From: Nocardioides jishulii
Lineage (GTDB): Bacteria; Actinomycetota; Actinomycetes; Propionibacteriales; Nocardioidaceae
Direction: 5' to 3'
Assembly: GCF_006007965.1 (NCBI RefSeq)
Contig: NZ_CP040748.1
Location: 2,480,001 to 2,544,000 of the forward strand
DNA: 64,000 bases
Part shown: positions 8,027 through 16,116 of the stretch, one piece after another
Layout: every line of letters begins with the position of its first letter
Position numbering within the stretch: the first letter of the stretch is position 1
Program-made: the position numbers and the translations under genes
Notes under the pieces: generated by a model
The model's input: only the letters and a program-made list of their open reading frames with translations
The model's database searches: none
Told to the model about the DNA's origin: nothing

Positions 8027-9064
8027 TCAGGACGCCTCGCTGAAGACCTCGACGTCGAAGGTCACTCCGCGACGCCGCAGCTCGTCGAGGTCGCGGGACA
8101 GGTCCGGAGCCTGTTCGGGCGCGCTGACGCCCTCGGGCACGGGCTCACGCGACGGGTCGAGCAGCCGGCAGACCTGCGTCGCCGCACTCGCCCCCACCAG
8201 GTGGGCACGCCCGAGGGGGTCATGCACCCGGACCCGCACCGCGGAGCGCTCGGCCAGGCGGGTCACCCATATCTCGTGAGGGGCGGGGGGCTCGGCGCGA
8301 GCCGGCTCCAGGACGGCACGCCGCCACGAGGCGGGCAGGAAACGCCACGCCCCCGAGCCCACCAGCACCGCCAGCCACAGGTCGGTCGATCGGCGGGCGA
8401 AGGCCACGCGCAGGGCGACCGATCCGGCATGCCCACCCTCGACCAGAGTCTCCTGCTCCGGGCTCGCGATGCGGCGGGCACGACGCATGCCCGCCGTGAA
8501 GGGCACCGGCTTGGGCTCCCCCAGCCCGCGTACGAGCCGACGCTGGCCGCGGTCGTAGACGGCGAAGCTGCGGTGCAGGCCAACGAAGCGGTCCCACCAG
8601 GAGTCGGGCGCTCGGTCACCGGCGTCGAGCAGCACGTCGATGTCCACGTGCTCCTGCTCGCGGCTCCCCCCGTCGTCGGGCAGGGCCAGGCCGACCGCCG
8701 CCATGGCCGCGACGTCACCGGCCCAGCCGTCGGCCGCCACCAGGCGGGCGCCGGGTCGTGCTTCCAGCAGGTCGCGCGCGCGGTCGAGGGAGGCGATGGA
8801 GCGATGGACGTCCACGACCGGGACCCCACGCTCCGCGCAGGCCCGCAGGACCTGGTCGCCGGGGTCGGCCTCGGTCACCACCACGACCGCGGGCGAGCGC
8901 TCCTCCAGCACGGCGGCGAAGGCGTCGCTGGCGACGGCGACCGCACTGGAGACCGCGACCGCGCCTGCGCCGTCCGTCCGCCTCTCGTCAAGGGCAGCCA
9001 GCGTGGCCTCGGCCCAGGGCCCAGCGCCGACCACCAGGACGCGCGGCGCCTCGGCGGGGCTCAT
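8027..9064 (-). CDS. Saccharopine dehydrogenase-like NAD(P)-binding protein
   Basis: The 345-aa product begins with a Rossmann fold (RVLVVGAGPWAEATLAAL), then VVVVTEADPGDQVLRACAERGVPVVDVHRS. This is the layout of saccharopine dehydrogenase-like or trans-acting enoyl-reductase-like proteins, which abstract a hydride in an unknown substrate. The ATG (9064-9062) overlaps the stop of the upstream 69-aa ORF as ATGA, so translation is probably coupled. No lysine-pathway genes are near. The family is moderately sure; the substrate is unknown. Confidence 0.6.
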   Translation of the reverse strand: MSPAEAPRVLVVGAGPWAEATLAALDERRTDGAGAVAVSSAVAVASDAFAAVLEERSPAVVVVTEADPGDQVLRACAERGVPVVDVHRSIASLDRARDLLEARPGARLVAADGWAGDVAAMAAVGLALPDDGGSREQEHVDIDVLLDAGDRAPDSWWDRFVGLHRSFAVYDRGQRRLVRGLGEPKPVPFTAGMRRARRIASPEQETLVEGGHAGSVALRVAFARRSTDLWLAVLVGSGAWRFLPASWRRAVLEPARAEPPAPHEIWVTRLAERSAVRVRVHDPLGRAHLVGASAATQVCRLLDPSREPVPEGVSAPEQAPDLSRDLDELRRRGVTFDVEVFSEAS

Positions 9065-9270
9065 CCGTGCCTCTCGACGAGCAGGGTCCACTCCAGGGCG
9101 ATGACGGGATCGGCGTGACGCACCTCGTCGTGGGTGGGTTGGGTCGCCAGGCGCCAGGCCGCGGCCGACGCCGCGGCGCGCCATTCCCCGAAGGGGTCCC
9201 GTGCCTCGGCGCCGTCCTCGGTCCTCAGCACGGCGTACAGGCCGTCACCGCCGGCTGCGTGGTCGGTCAT
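9061..9270 (-). CDS. Hypothetical 69-aa protein coupled to the dehydrogenase-like gene
   Basis: This short soluble acidic protein (YAVLRTEDGAEARDPFGEW...DPVIALEWTLLVERHG) matches no family I recognise. A good SD (GGAAGGAGAG) precedes the ATG at 9270. Its stop overlaps the next start by 4 nt, so it forms a two-gene operon with the saccharopine dehydrogenase-like gene. It may be a partner of that enzyme. Coding status rests on the SD, the overlap and codon bias. Confidence 0.65.
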   Translation of the reverse strand: MTDHAAGGDGLYAVLRTEDGAEARDPFGEWRAAASAAAWRLATQPTHDEVRHADPVIALEWTLLVERHG

Positions 9271-9359
9271 GGCGCTCTCCTTCCGGGCTCCTGGGACGAG
9301 CCACCGGGAATCCTGCCAGCCATCGGGCGTACGCGCCCCAGAGCCCCGTCGGCGGCGGA

Positions 9360-10187
9360 TCAGCGCAGCGGGTCGTCCGGGCGGAAGGTCTCCCCCCGCA
9401 CCTGGGGCGCCTCCTGGGCGAGCGACTGGACCTCGGAGCGCAGCGCACCCATCTCCATGTCGAGGGCCGCCGCGATCCGGGCCACCTCGGTCAGGGTGAG
9501 GTTGAGGTGCGGCGGCACCTGGCCTGCGTACTTGTAGTAGATCTGGTGCTCGACGCTGGCCCAGAAGTCCATCGCGATGGTGCGGATCTGCACCTCCACG
9601 GGCACCTCCACCGTGCGGTCGGAGAGGAAGACCGGCACCGAGACCACCAGGTGCAGGCTCTGGTAGCCGTTCTCCTTCGGCTCCGCGATGTAGTCCTTGC
9701 GGGCCAGCACCGTCAGGTCGCGCTGCCGGGTCAGCATGTCGGCGATCAGGTAGGTGTCCTCGACGAAGGCGGTGGTGACCCGGATGCCGGCGATGTCACG
9801 GATCTCCTCGCGGATGGACGCCAGGTCGCTCGGGACGTTCATCCGGGCCACCTTCTCGGCCAGGCTCTCGAGCGACTTCAGCCGCGACTTCACGTGCTCG
9901 ATGGGGCTGTAGTCGTTGGCGAGCTCGAACTCCTCGCGCAAGATGTTCGTCTTCGTCTCGACCTCGTCGAGGGCGAACTTGTACTCCATCATGAAGGTCG
10001 CCAGGTGTGCGCGGACGTCGCGCAGGACGTCGCGCGGGTCCTCGCCGGGCGCGACCCCAGCCAGCGACCGCAGTGGCTCGACCGCGTCGGCCTTGACGGC
10101 CGCCTCAGCCTTCAGCACAGCCGTGGGGTCCACCACCTCCGGGGCACCCGCTGCGGACTTCTCGGGCTGCGCTTCGTACGAGCTCAC
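9360..10187 (-). CDS. Small alarmone synthetase, (p)ppGpp synthetase (RelA/SpoT nucleotidyltransferase domain)
   Basis: About 275 aa carry only the synthetase domain, with no HD hydrolase, TGS or ACT domains, as in RelQ/YjbM. Visible motifs are HVKSRLKSLESLAEKV, IRDIAGIRV, the G-loop region KENGYQSLH, and EVQIRTIAMDFWASVEHQIYYKY. It transfers pyrophosphate from ATP to GDP/GTP to make the stringent alarmone in the cytoplasm. The GTG at 10187 is favoured: a TATCTA-like -10 ends 7 nt before it, consistent with a leaderless mRNA. Longer N-terminal extensions are arginine-rich shadow sequence. Confidence 0.85.
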   Translation of the reverse strand: MSSYEAQPEKSAAGAPEVVDPTAVLKAEAAVKADAVEPLRSLAGVAPGEDPRDVLRDVRAHLATFMMEYKFALDEVETKTNILREEFELANDYSPIEHVKSRLKSLESLAEKVARMNVPSDLASIREEIRDIAGIRVTTAFVEDTYLIADMLTRQRDLTVLARKDYIAEPKENGYQSLHLVVSVPVFLSDRTVEVPVEVQIRTIAMDFWASVEHQIYYKYAGQVPPHLNLTLTEVARIAAALDMEMGALRSEVQSLAQEAPQVRGETFRPDDPLR

Positions 10188-10584
10188 CCCTCTATAGATA
10201 CCCCACTCGGGCATGACCACGCTCACGCCGCGCTGCGCCCACCTCGCGGACCGGCGACAGGCGCGGACGCGGACCCACCCGGACGCCCCCGAGATGGACC
10301 AGACCACCTGGCCTTTTCCGGGACGTTTTTCGCCAACCCACTCCCGTGCGTCGTCTCGATCCTGCACACTTTTCCTGACCCCGCTGGCGACCCGAGACGC
10401 CGGCGGGGTCATTCAATTTCCTGGCGGCTGCCCTTCCGAGCTCCCCAGCGAGGCTCCCCAGCGACGGCTCGGCGAGGGCCCAGTGAGGCACGGCGACGGC
10501 TCGTCGCGCAGCTCTCCGCGAGGGACACTGCACCCGTCGGCGCCGCAGTTTTCTGCGGTACTGACTGTTGGCAGAGTCTCTCGG
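10188..10584. other. Gene-poor divergent intergenic region
   Basis: About 400 bp separate the alarmone synthetase from the iron transporter. It holds the synthetase promoter at its left end, a repeated GCTCCCCAGCGA (about 10438-10465), and a possible -35 TTGGCA (10568-10573) paired with TTAGCC (10590-10595) for the iron operon. An open frame across it has no SD and composition unlike a protein. I see no gene. Confidence 0.5.
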
Positions 10585-10603
10585 TAAGGTTAGCCTTACC
10601 TCA
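10585..10603 (+). promoter_or_regulatory. Iron box (IdeR/DtxR-type operator) at start of siderophore transporter operon
   Basis: TAAGGTTAGCCTTACCTCA matches the 19-bp IdeR/DtxR consensus TTAGGTTAGSCTAACCTAA at 16 positions. Its last base is the first base of the ATG at 10603. Fe-loaded repressor bound here would cover the start of transcription and translation, giving iron-repressed uptake. Confidence 0.85.
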
Positions 10604-11397
10604 TGACCACGACCTTGGCCGGACACGACCTGGTGCTCGGCTACCCCCGCACCACCGTCGTCCACGGAGTCTCGGTCGACATCCGCCCCGGCGTCGTCAC
10701 CGCCCTCGTCGGCCCCAACGGGTCGGGCAAGTCGACGGTGCTCCGCTCGTTGGCTCGCCTCCACCCCGTCACCTCGGGGTCGGTCGAGCTCGACGGTGTC
10801 GACAGCGCTCCCCTCAACGCACGCGCGTTCGCCCGCCGCGTCACCCTCCTCTCCCAGTCACGGCCCCACCCGTCGGGCGTGACGGTGCAGGACGTGGTCA
10901 CCTTCGGGCGTCACCCGCACCGTCACCGCTTCTCCGCGCTGTCGGCGGACGACCACCGCGCCATCGACGACGCGATGACGTTGACGGGCGTGACCGCGAT
11001 GGCAGACCGCCCCGTCGACCAGCTCTCCGGGGGCGAGCTGCAGCGCGTCTGGCTGGCCAGCTGCCTGGCGCAGGACACGGGCGTGATCCTTCTCGACGAA
11101 CCCACCAACCACCTCGACCTGCGCTACCAGGTGGAGACGCTGGACCTGGTCCGCGACCTGGCCGACCACCACGGGACCGCCGTCGGCGTCGTCCTGCACG
11201 ACCTCAACCAGACCGCCGCCGTGGCGGACCGGGTCGTCCTGCTGCACCACGGGCGCGTGATCGCTGCTGGCGACCCTGCCGACGTGCTCACGTCCGACCA
11301 CCTCTCCGAGGTGTACGGACTCCTGATCGACACGACCGTCGACCCCGAGACCGGGCGCCTGCGGATCGACCCTCGCAGCAGGCACCTCCGGCGCTGA
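10603..11397 (+). CDS. Iron-siderophore ABC transporter ATP-binding protein (FecE/FepC type)
   Basis: This 264-aa ABC ATPase has Walker A GPNGSGKST, signature LSGGE, Walker B VILLDEPTNHLD and an H-loop region VGVVLHDLNQT. Its sequence is of the FecE/FhuC class, which energises iron-siderophore import at the inner face of the membrane. It is first in an operon with a lipoprotein receptor and a double permease. Little room for a leader exists because the iron box abuts the ATG. Confidence 0.92.
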   Translation: MTTTLAGHDLVLGYPRTTVVHGVSVDIRPGVVTALVGPNGSGKSTVLRSLARLHPVTSGSVELDGVDSAPLNARAFARRVTLLSQSRPHPSGVTVQDVVTFGRHPHRHRFSALSADDHRAIDDAMTLTGVTAMADRPVDQLSGGELQRVWLASCLAQDTGVILLDEPTNHLDLRYQVETLDLVRDLADHHGTAVGVVLHDLNQTAAVADRVVLLHHGRVIAAGDPADVLTSDHLSEVYGLLIDTTVDPETGRLRIDPRSRHLRR

Positions 11398-11456
11398 GCC
11401 GGCGCCAACGACACAGCTGGCGCTGAGCCGGCACCCACGACACACAGAAGGAAGAC

Positions 11457-12482
11457 ATGCTCAAGCACACCATCGCCGCCGCCCTGGCGGGCGTCACGGC
11501 CCTCGCCCTGACCGCCTGTGGCCAGACCACCGACGACTCCAGCGCCAAGGACGAGGCCCCCCGGGCCTCCGCCGAGTGCGACGGCGTGAAGACCTCCACC
11601 GACCCGGTGAGCATGACCGACGCCTACGGCCGCACGATCGAGCTCGACAAGCCCGCCGAGCGGGTCGCCGTCCTGGAGTGGCAGCAGACCGAGGACCTGC
11701 TCACCCTGTGCGTCGCGCCGGTCGCGGTCGCCGACGCCAAGGGCTTCAGCACCTGGGTCACCTCCGAGGAGCTGCCCGCCGAGACCAAGGACGTCGGCAC
11801 CCGCGGCGAGCCGAACCTCGAGGCCCTCTTCGCGACCGACCCCGACCTCATCGTGGTCGAGGCCTACACGGCGAAGGACGACATCCTCAAGCAGCTGGCC
11901 AAGTACGACGTGCCCGTGCTCGCCACGAAGGGAGCCGACGCGAAGGACCCGATCGCCCAGATGAAGTCGACCTTCGAGCTCATCGCCGAGGCCACCGGTC
12001 GCGAAGAGCATGCCGAGGACGTCCTCGACGACTTCGACTCCGCGCTGGAGGAGGCCAAGGAGACGATCGCCGACAGCGACGCCGCCGGCACCGAGTTCGT
12101 CTACTTCGACGGCTACGTCGACGGAGCCAACGTGGCCATCCGCCCCTACGGGCAGGGCTCCCTGGTCGGTGAGCTCGGCGAGGAGCTCGGGCTGAAGAAC
12201 GTCTGGACCGGCCAGGTCGACCCGGCCTACGGGCTCGGCCAGACCGACATCGAAGGCATGACCAAGGTCGGCGACGCGACGTTCTTCTACACCGGCACCA
12301 GCGACCCCGCCAACCCCGACTCCGACGTCGACGCCGAGCTGGCGCAGAGCAAGGTCTGGACGTCGATCCCCGCCGTCTCCGAGGACCGGACGTACGCCTT
12401 CCCCGGCGGCATCTGGACCTTCGGCGGCCCGCGCTCGGCCACCCAGATGGTCGACGCGTACGTGTCGTTCCTGACCAAGTGA
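11457..12482 (+). CDS. Siderophore-binding lipoprotein (FecB/FhuD-type, periplasmic-binding PF01497 family)
   Basis: The 341-aa product has a lipoprotein signal with lipobox LTAC (Cys21), so it is anchored outside the membrane. The helical-backbone binding fold is visible: PAERVAVLEWQQTEDLLTLCVAPVAVADAKG, PNLEALFATDPDLIVVEAY and a C-terminal SATQMVDAYVSFL. It captures ferric siderophore for the adjacent permease. SD AGAAGGAAGA precedes the ATG, 59 nt after the ATPase stop. The ligand type (catecholate or hydroxamate) cannot be told. Confidence 0.9.
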   Translation: MLKHTIAAALAGVTALALTACGQTTDDSSAKDEAPRASAECDGVKTSTDPVSMTDAYGRTIELDKPAERVAVLEWQQTEDLLTLCVAPVAVADAKGFSTWVTSEELPAETKDVGTRGEPNLEALFATDPDLIVVEAYTAKDDILKQLAKYDVPVLATKGADAKDPIAQMKSTFELIAEATGREEHAEDVLDDFDSALEEAKETIADSDAAGTEFVYFDGYVDGANVAIRPYGQGSLVGELGEELGLKNVWTGQVDPAYGLGQTDIEGMTKVGDATFFYTGTSDPANPDSDVDAELAQSKVWTSIPAVSEDRTYAFPGGIWTFGGPRSATQMVDAYVSFLTK

Positions 12483-12509
12483 TCGACGAACGGCACGAGT
12501 GACCCCCTG

Positions 12510-14651
12510 ATGATCGAGGCGCCCCCGGCACCGCCGTCGTCCTCCGCTCCCGCGGAGGTCCGTGGCGACGCCCGACGTCCCCGCGCCGGGGCTGCCGCGA
12601 TCGTCCTCGCCGGGCTGCTCGTCGCCCTCGTCCTGGCCGGGGCCTGGCACCTCACCCAGGGGACGTCGGCCGTCGGCGTACGCGACCTGGTCGACCTCGT
12701 GCTCGGTCGCGCGCCCTCGCACGACTCCACCGCCACCACGCGGGAGATCCTCACCGGCTCCCGGCTCCCACGCCTGGCCGCCGGCATCGCCGTCGGCTTC
12801 GCCCTGGGCGTCGGCGGGGCGCTCCTCCAGTCCCTCGCGCGCAACGCCATGGCCTCGCCCGACACGCTCGCGGTCACGGGTGGTGCCTACTTCGCGGTCA
12901 CCCTGGTGGCGGCCCTTGGCCTCTCGGTGCCGCTGTGGGCCTCGGGGTTGACGGCCTTCGCGGGCGGCGTGGTCGCCGCGGGCGTCGTGCTCGCGCTGGC
13001 GGGCGGCGCCGGTACGTCCACCACCCGGCTCATCCTCGCCGGCTCGGCCGTCGCCCTCGCGCTCCAGGCCGGCACCTCGACGCTGTTGATCCTCTTCCAG
13101 GAGGAGACCACGAGCCTCTTCGCCTGGGGCAGCGGCTCGCTCAGCCAGCTGGGCCTGCGCGCCTTCACCCAGGCCGCCCCCGTCGTGCTGGTCGCAACCC
13201 TGGCGGGCCTCCTCCTGGCCCGCCGTCTGGACCTGCTGGCGATGGGCGACGACTCCGCCGCCGTCCTCGGCGTCCCGGTCCGCTCCACCCGTGCGATCGG
13301 CACCGTCCTCGCGGTGCTCCTGGTCGCCTCGTCGGTGACGCTGGCCGGACCCATCGGCTTCGTCGGGCTCTGCGCCCCGGTGATCGCCCGGTTGTTGGGC
13401 AAGGTCGTGCCGGCGATGCTGCGTCACGCCGTGCTCCTGCCCGCCGCCGGCCTCCTCGGCGCGTTGATCGTGATCGTCGCCGACGTCGCCGTCCGGGCCG
13501 CGGTCGGCGCGGACGCGGCGATGTCGGTGCCCACCGGCGTCACGACGACCATCTTCGGCGCCGTCGTGATGGTGCTCCTGGCACGCGGCAGCCGCGACGC
13601 CGGTCCGAGCCGCCAGCCTCCCGCGGCAGCCGTCGCCGCCCGGGGACGGACGCGGTTCGTCGTGGTCCTGCTGGTCGTGGCGACCATGACCGCCGGCGTC
13701 GTGGTCCTGGGCCTGCTGGCCGGGCACCAGTGGCTCTACCTCGGTGACGTCAGCGCCTGGTTGCGCGGCGAGGGGCTCCCCCTCGTCCGGTTCGCGCTGG
13801 ACGAGCGGGCCCCCCGGGTCGCGGCGGCACTGCTCGCAGGTGGCGCCCTGGCCCTCGCCGGCGCGATCGTCCAGGCCACCTGCCGCAACCCGCTGGCCGA
13901 GCCGGGGATCCTCGGCATCACCGGCGGGGCAGGCCTGGGCGCCGTGGTCGTGGTGACCGGCCTGGGCAGCGGATTCAGCAGCGGAACCAGCGCGGGAGCC
14001 TCCGCCACCACGATGCTGATGGCGGCGACGGTCGGCTCACTCGTCGCCTTTTCCCTCGTCTACGGACTGGCCTGGCGGGGCGGCCTCGACGCCGACCGCC
14101 TCGTGCTCATCGGCATCGGCGTCTGGTACGCGACGATGTCGCTCAGCACCTTCCTGCTGGTGCGCTCGAACCCGTGGGACACCCCGCGCATCTACACCTG
14201 GCTGTCGGGGTCGACGTACGGGCGGAGCTGGGAACAGGTGGTCCCCGTCGCGATCGCCCTCGCGGTGGCGCTGCCCCTCACCTTCGTGGTCCGCCGTGAG
14301 CTCGACCTGCTCGCCCTCGACGAGGACACCCCGCGCCTCGTGGGCGTCTCCCTGGAGAAGGTCCGCCTACTCGTCCTGGCGACCGCCGCGGTGCTCACCG
14401 CCATGGCGGTCTCGGCGGTCGGCGTGGTGGGCTTCGTCGGCCTGGTGGCACCACACATCGCCCGGGCCCTGGTGGGCGGGCGCAGCGCACGCGTCGTGCC
14501 AGTCGCCGTCCTGGTGGGCGCCCTGCTCCTCGTGGTCGCCGACACCATCGGTCGTACGGTGATCAGCCCGGCGCAGGTGCCGGCAGGACTGGTCGTCGCG
14601 CTGATCGGCGCGCCGTACTTCGTCTACCTCCTGGCACGTTCGCGCGCCTGA
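12510..14651 (+). CDS. Iron-siderophore ABC permease, two fused FecCD domains (FhuB-like)
   Basis: The 713-aa protein holds two tandem FecCD permease halves, each with about 9-10 membrane segments. Paired signatures occur in both: GSRLPRLAAGIAVGFALGVGGALLQ... and ERAPRVAAALLAGGALALAGAIVQ, plus GFVGLCAPVIAR and GFVGLVAPHIAR near the ATPase contact loops. A single fused chain replaces the usual permease dimer, as in FhuB. It starts 27 nt after the lipoprotein gene with a weak SD, so it is probably expressed from the operon mRNA. Confidence 0.9.
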   Translation: MIEAPPAPPSSSAPAEVRGDARRPRAGAAAIVLAGLLVALVLAGAWHLTQGTSAVGVRDLVDLVLGRAPSHDSTATTREILTGSRLPRLAAGIAVGFALGVGGALLQSLARNAMASPDTLAVTGGAYFAVTLVAALGLSVPLWASGLTAFAGGVVAAGVVLALAGGAGTSTTRLILAGSAVALALQAGTSTLLILFQEETTSLFAWGSGSLSQLGLRAFTQAAPVVLVATLAGLLLARRLDLLAMGDDSAAVLGVPVRSTRAIGTVLAVLLVASSVTLAGPIGFVGLCAPVIARLLGKVVPAMLRHAVLLPAAGLLGALIVIVADVAVRAAVGADAAMSVPTGVTTTIFGAVVMVLLARGSRDAGPSRQPPAAAVAARGRTRFVVVLLVVATMTAGVVVLGLLAGHQWLYLGDVSAWLRGEGLPLVRFALDERAPRVAAALLAGGALALAGAIVQATCRNPLAEPGILGITGGAGLGAVVVVTGLGSGFSSGTSAGASATTMLMAATVGSLVAFSLVYGLAWRGGLDADRLVLIGIGVWYATMSLSTFLLVRSNPWDTPRIYTWLSGSTYGRSWEQVVPVAIALAVALPLTFVVRRELDLLALDEDTPRLVGVSLEKVRLLVLATAAVLTAMAVSAVGVVGFVGLVAPHIARALVGGRSARVVPVAVLVGALLLVVADTIGRTVISPAQVPAGLVVALIGAPYFVYLLARSRA

Positions 14652-14659
14652 GCGGTCGC

Positions 14660-15148
14660 CTACCCCGGGCCCTCCCCGGTGACGACCTGCTGGGCCAGGT
14701 AGCCCTGGACCCCGATCCGCGCGATCGCGTCGAGCTGGCTCTCGAACCAGTCGGCGTGCTTCTCCTCGTCGCGCACCATCTCCTCGAAGACCGCAGCCGT
14801 CCCGTGGTCGCCGAAGTCGTGGCACTCGCGGGCCGCGGCGTTGAACTGCGCGACGGCTGCCCGCTCGCTCTCCGCGGCGAGGGTGAGCATCTCCTCGGCG
14901 GTCTCCCCCACCACGATCGCGCCGAGGCGTTGCAGGTTGGGGTGCCCGTCGAAGAGCAGGATCCGGTTGATCAGGTCGTCGGCGTCGCGCATCTCGTCGA
15001 TGGAGAGGTCGTAGAAGACCTTGCCCAGCCTGCCCAGACCCCAGTTCTCGAGCATGCGCGCATGCAGGAAGTACGTGTTGGTGACGGTGAGCTCGAACGT
15101 CAACGCGTCGTTGAGGAGCTCGACCACTCGCGGGTTGACGGGTTGCAC
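14660..15148 (-). CDS. bfr: Bacterioferritin (heme-containing ferritin) with altered ferroxidase ligand
   Basis: The 162-aa four-helix ferritin aligns well with bacterioferritins (FELTVTNTYFLHARMLENWGL, SIDEMRDADDLINRILLFDG, VRDEEKHADWFESQLD). It stores iron as a mineral in 24-mers. The heme-ligand Met of the DEM motif and most ferroxidase Glu/His ligands are present. However, the His after E51 in E. coli numbering (EMKHAD) is Asp here (EMRDAD). The GTG at 15148 has a strong SD (GGAGGTG), which rules out the longer upstream start. It lies 87 bp downstream of bfd and is probably co-transcribed. Confidence 0.92.
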   Translation of the reverse strand: MQPVNPRVVELLNDALTFELTVTNTYFLHARMLENWGLGRLGKVFYDLSIDEMRDADDLINRILLFDGHPNLQRLGAIVVGETAEEMLTLAAESERAAVAQFNAAARECHDFGDHGTAAVFEEMVRDEEKHADWFESQLDAIARIGVQGYLAQQVVTGEGPG

Positions 15149-15235
15149 GGCCCACCTCCGAGATCGGTACTGACCCAGATCTCGACTCTGGCACATGCCC
15201 CACGGGGTGAGGACAGGCTTAGTTCGCAGGAGCCG

Positions 15236-15439
15236 TCAGCTCGCTGCACCGTCCGCAGCGAGGTGAGCGCACTCCTGGGCGTGGTGGCGGGCGACGACGT
15301 TCTTCACCGAGAAGATGCAGGAGCCACAGTCCTGGGCCGCCCCGGTGGAGCGGCAGGCCGCTGCGACCGTACGCGCCCCGTCGGCGAGTGCAGCATCGAT
15401 GTCCCGGTCGCTGACGACGCGGCACTGGCAGACGATCAC
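15236..15439 (-). CDS. bfd: Bacterioferritin-associated ferredoxin (2Fe-2S)
   Basis: The 67-aa Bfd-type protein has the four cluster cysteines C4, C6, C38 and C41 (CQC ... CGSC). In characterised systems Bfd reduces the mineral core of Bfr through its heme to release Fe2+. GTG start with GAGGAG SD. It precedes bfr on the same strand, and overlapping iron boxes lie just upstream. The pair therefore links storage and release to iron status. Confidence 0.9.
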   Translation of the reverse strand: MIVCQCRVVSDRDIDAALADGARTVAAACRSTGAAQDCGSCIFSVKNVVARHHAQECAHLAADGAAS

Positions 15440-15454
15440 GCGTCGCTCCTCGAA

Positions 15455-15483
15455 TTAGGTTGCCCTAACTAAGGCTAACCTCA
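15455..15483 (-). promoter_or_regulatory. Two overlapping iron boxes upstream of bfd-bfr
   Basis: Two 19-bp IdeR/DtxR-like sites overlap: 15455-15473 (TTAGGTTGCCCTAACTAAG) and 15465-15483 (CTAACTAAGGCTAACCTCA), each about 14/19 to consensus. In mycobacteria, tandem iron boxes upstream of bfrA mediate IdeR activation. Here they lie only 16-44 bp upstream of the bfd start, so repression is also possible. Confidence 0.75.
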
Positions 15484-15555
15484 CTTGGAGGCGCACTCAA
15501 ACCCGGCCACAAACGTCGCGCCCTGCCGAGAGGGAGGCGCTGCCCAGAAAATGAC

Positions 15556-15588
15556 CTCAGGCCCGGATCCAGAGGATCCGGGCCTGAG
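15556..15588 (-). terminator. Terminator of first initiator tRNA
   Basis: A perfect 15-bp stem (15556-15570 with 15574-15588) closes an AGA loop. On the minus strand it follows the tRNA directly and is trailed by a short T-run (TCATTTTCT). Confidence 0.85.
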
Positions 15589-15591
15589 TCG

Positions 15592-15668
15592 TGGTAGCGG
15601 GGACAGGATTTGAACCTGCGACCTCTGGGTTATGAGCCCAGCGAGCTACCGAACTGCTCCACCCCGCG
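15592..15668 (-). tRNA. tRNA-fMet (CAT), copy 1
   Basis: The 77-nt cloverleaf includes an encoded CCA. The anticodon loop CTCATAA reads CAT. Initiator hallmarks are a non-paired 1:72 position (C1 with T72) and three consecutive G:C pairs at the end of the anticodon stem (GGG/CCC). It is identical over 77 nt to the copy at 24649-24725. Confidence 0.95.
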
Positions 15669-15768
15669 TCGCTGAGAAGAACCGTACCCGAACCGCCCAA
15701 CGGTGGTCACATCGGGGCGGCCAGACGGCGGGCCCACCCCGCCGACGACCCGCGCCTAGGCTGGGGAC

Positions 15769-16116
15769 ATGGCCGACACGCTCCCGCCCTGCCCGCACTG
15801 CTCCAGCGAGTACACGTACGAGATGGGCGAGCTGCTCGTCTGCCCCGAGTGCGCGCACGAGTGGTCCCCCGCCGAGCAGGCCGAGGCGGAGGCCGCCGCG
15901 GTCGTCCGGGACGCCGTCGGCAACGAGCTCGCCGACGGTGACACCGTCACCATCGCCAAGGACCTCAAGGTCAAGGGAGCCGCCGGCACCATCAAGGTCG
16001 GCACCAAGGTGCGCGGCATCCGCATCGCCCAAGGCGTGGGCGACCACGACCTCGAGGGCAAGGTCGACGGGTTCGGCCCGCTCCAGCTCAAGTCGAGCGT
16101 CGTCAAGAAGGTCTGA
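15769..16116 (+). CDS. yjdM: YjdM/PhnA-family zinc-ribbon protein
   Basis: The 115-aa protein has an N-terminal zinc ribbon (CPHCSSEYTY...LVCPECAHEW) and the PhnA C-terminal SH3-like domain (DGDTVTIAKDLKVKGAAGTIKVGTKVRGI...GHDLEGKVDGFG pattern). Despite the old name PhnA, the family is not phosphonoacetate hydrolase and its role is unclear. TAGGCT lies 6 nt before the ATG, the leaderless pattern. It ends immediately at the convergent DUF6314 gene. Confidence 0.9.
   Translation: MADTLPPCPHCSSEYTYEMGELLVCPECAHEWSPAEQAEAEAAAVVRDAVGNELADGDTVTIAKDLKVKGAAGTIKVGTKVRGIRIAQGVGDHDLEGKVDGFGPLQLKSSVVKKV

Noticed and set aside
10213..10587. A 124-codon frame between the alarmone synthetase and the iron operon
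   Set aside because: No SD, Arg/Ser/Pro-rich composition, overlaps the iron promoter; likely noncoding.
11124..13727. An 867-codon frame opposite the iron transporter operon
   Set aside because: Composition is Gly/Arg/Asp-rich with no domain, and the plus-strand transporter genes are clearly real.
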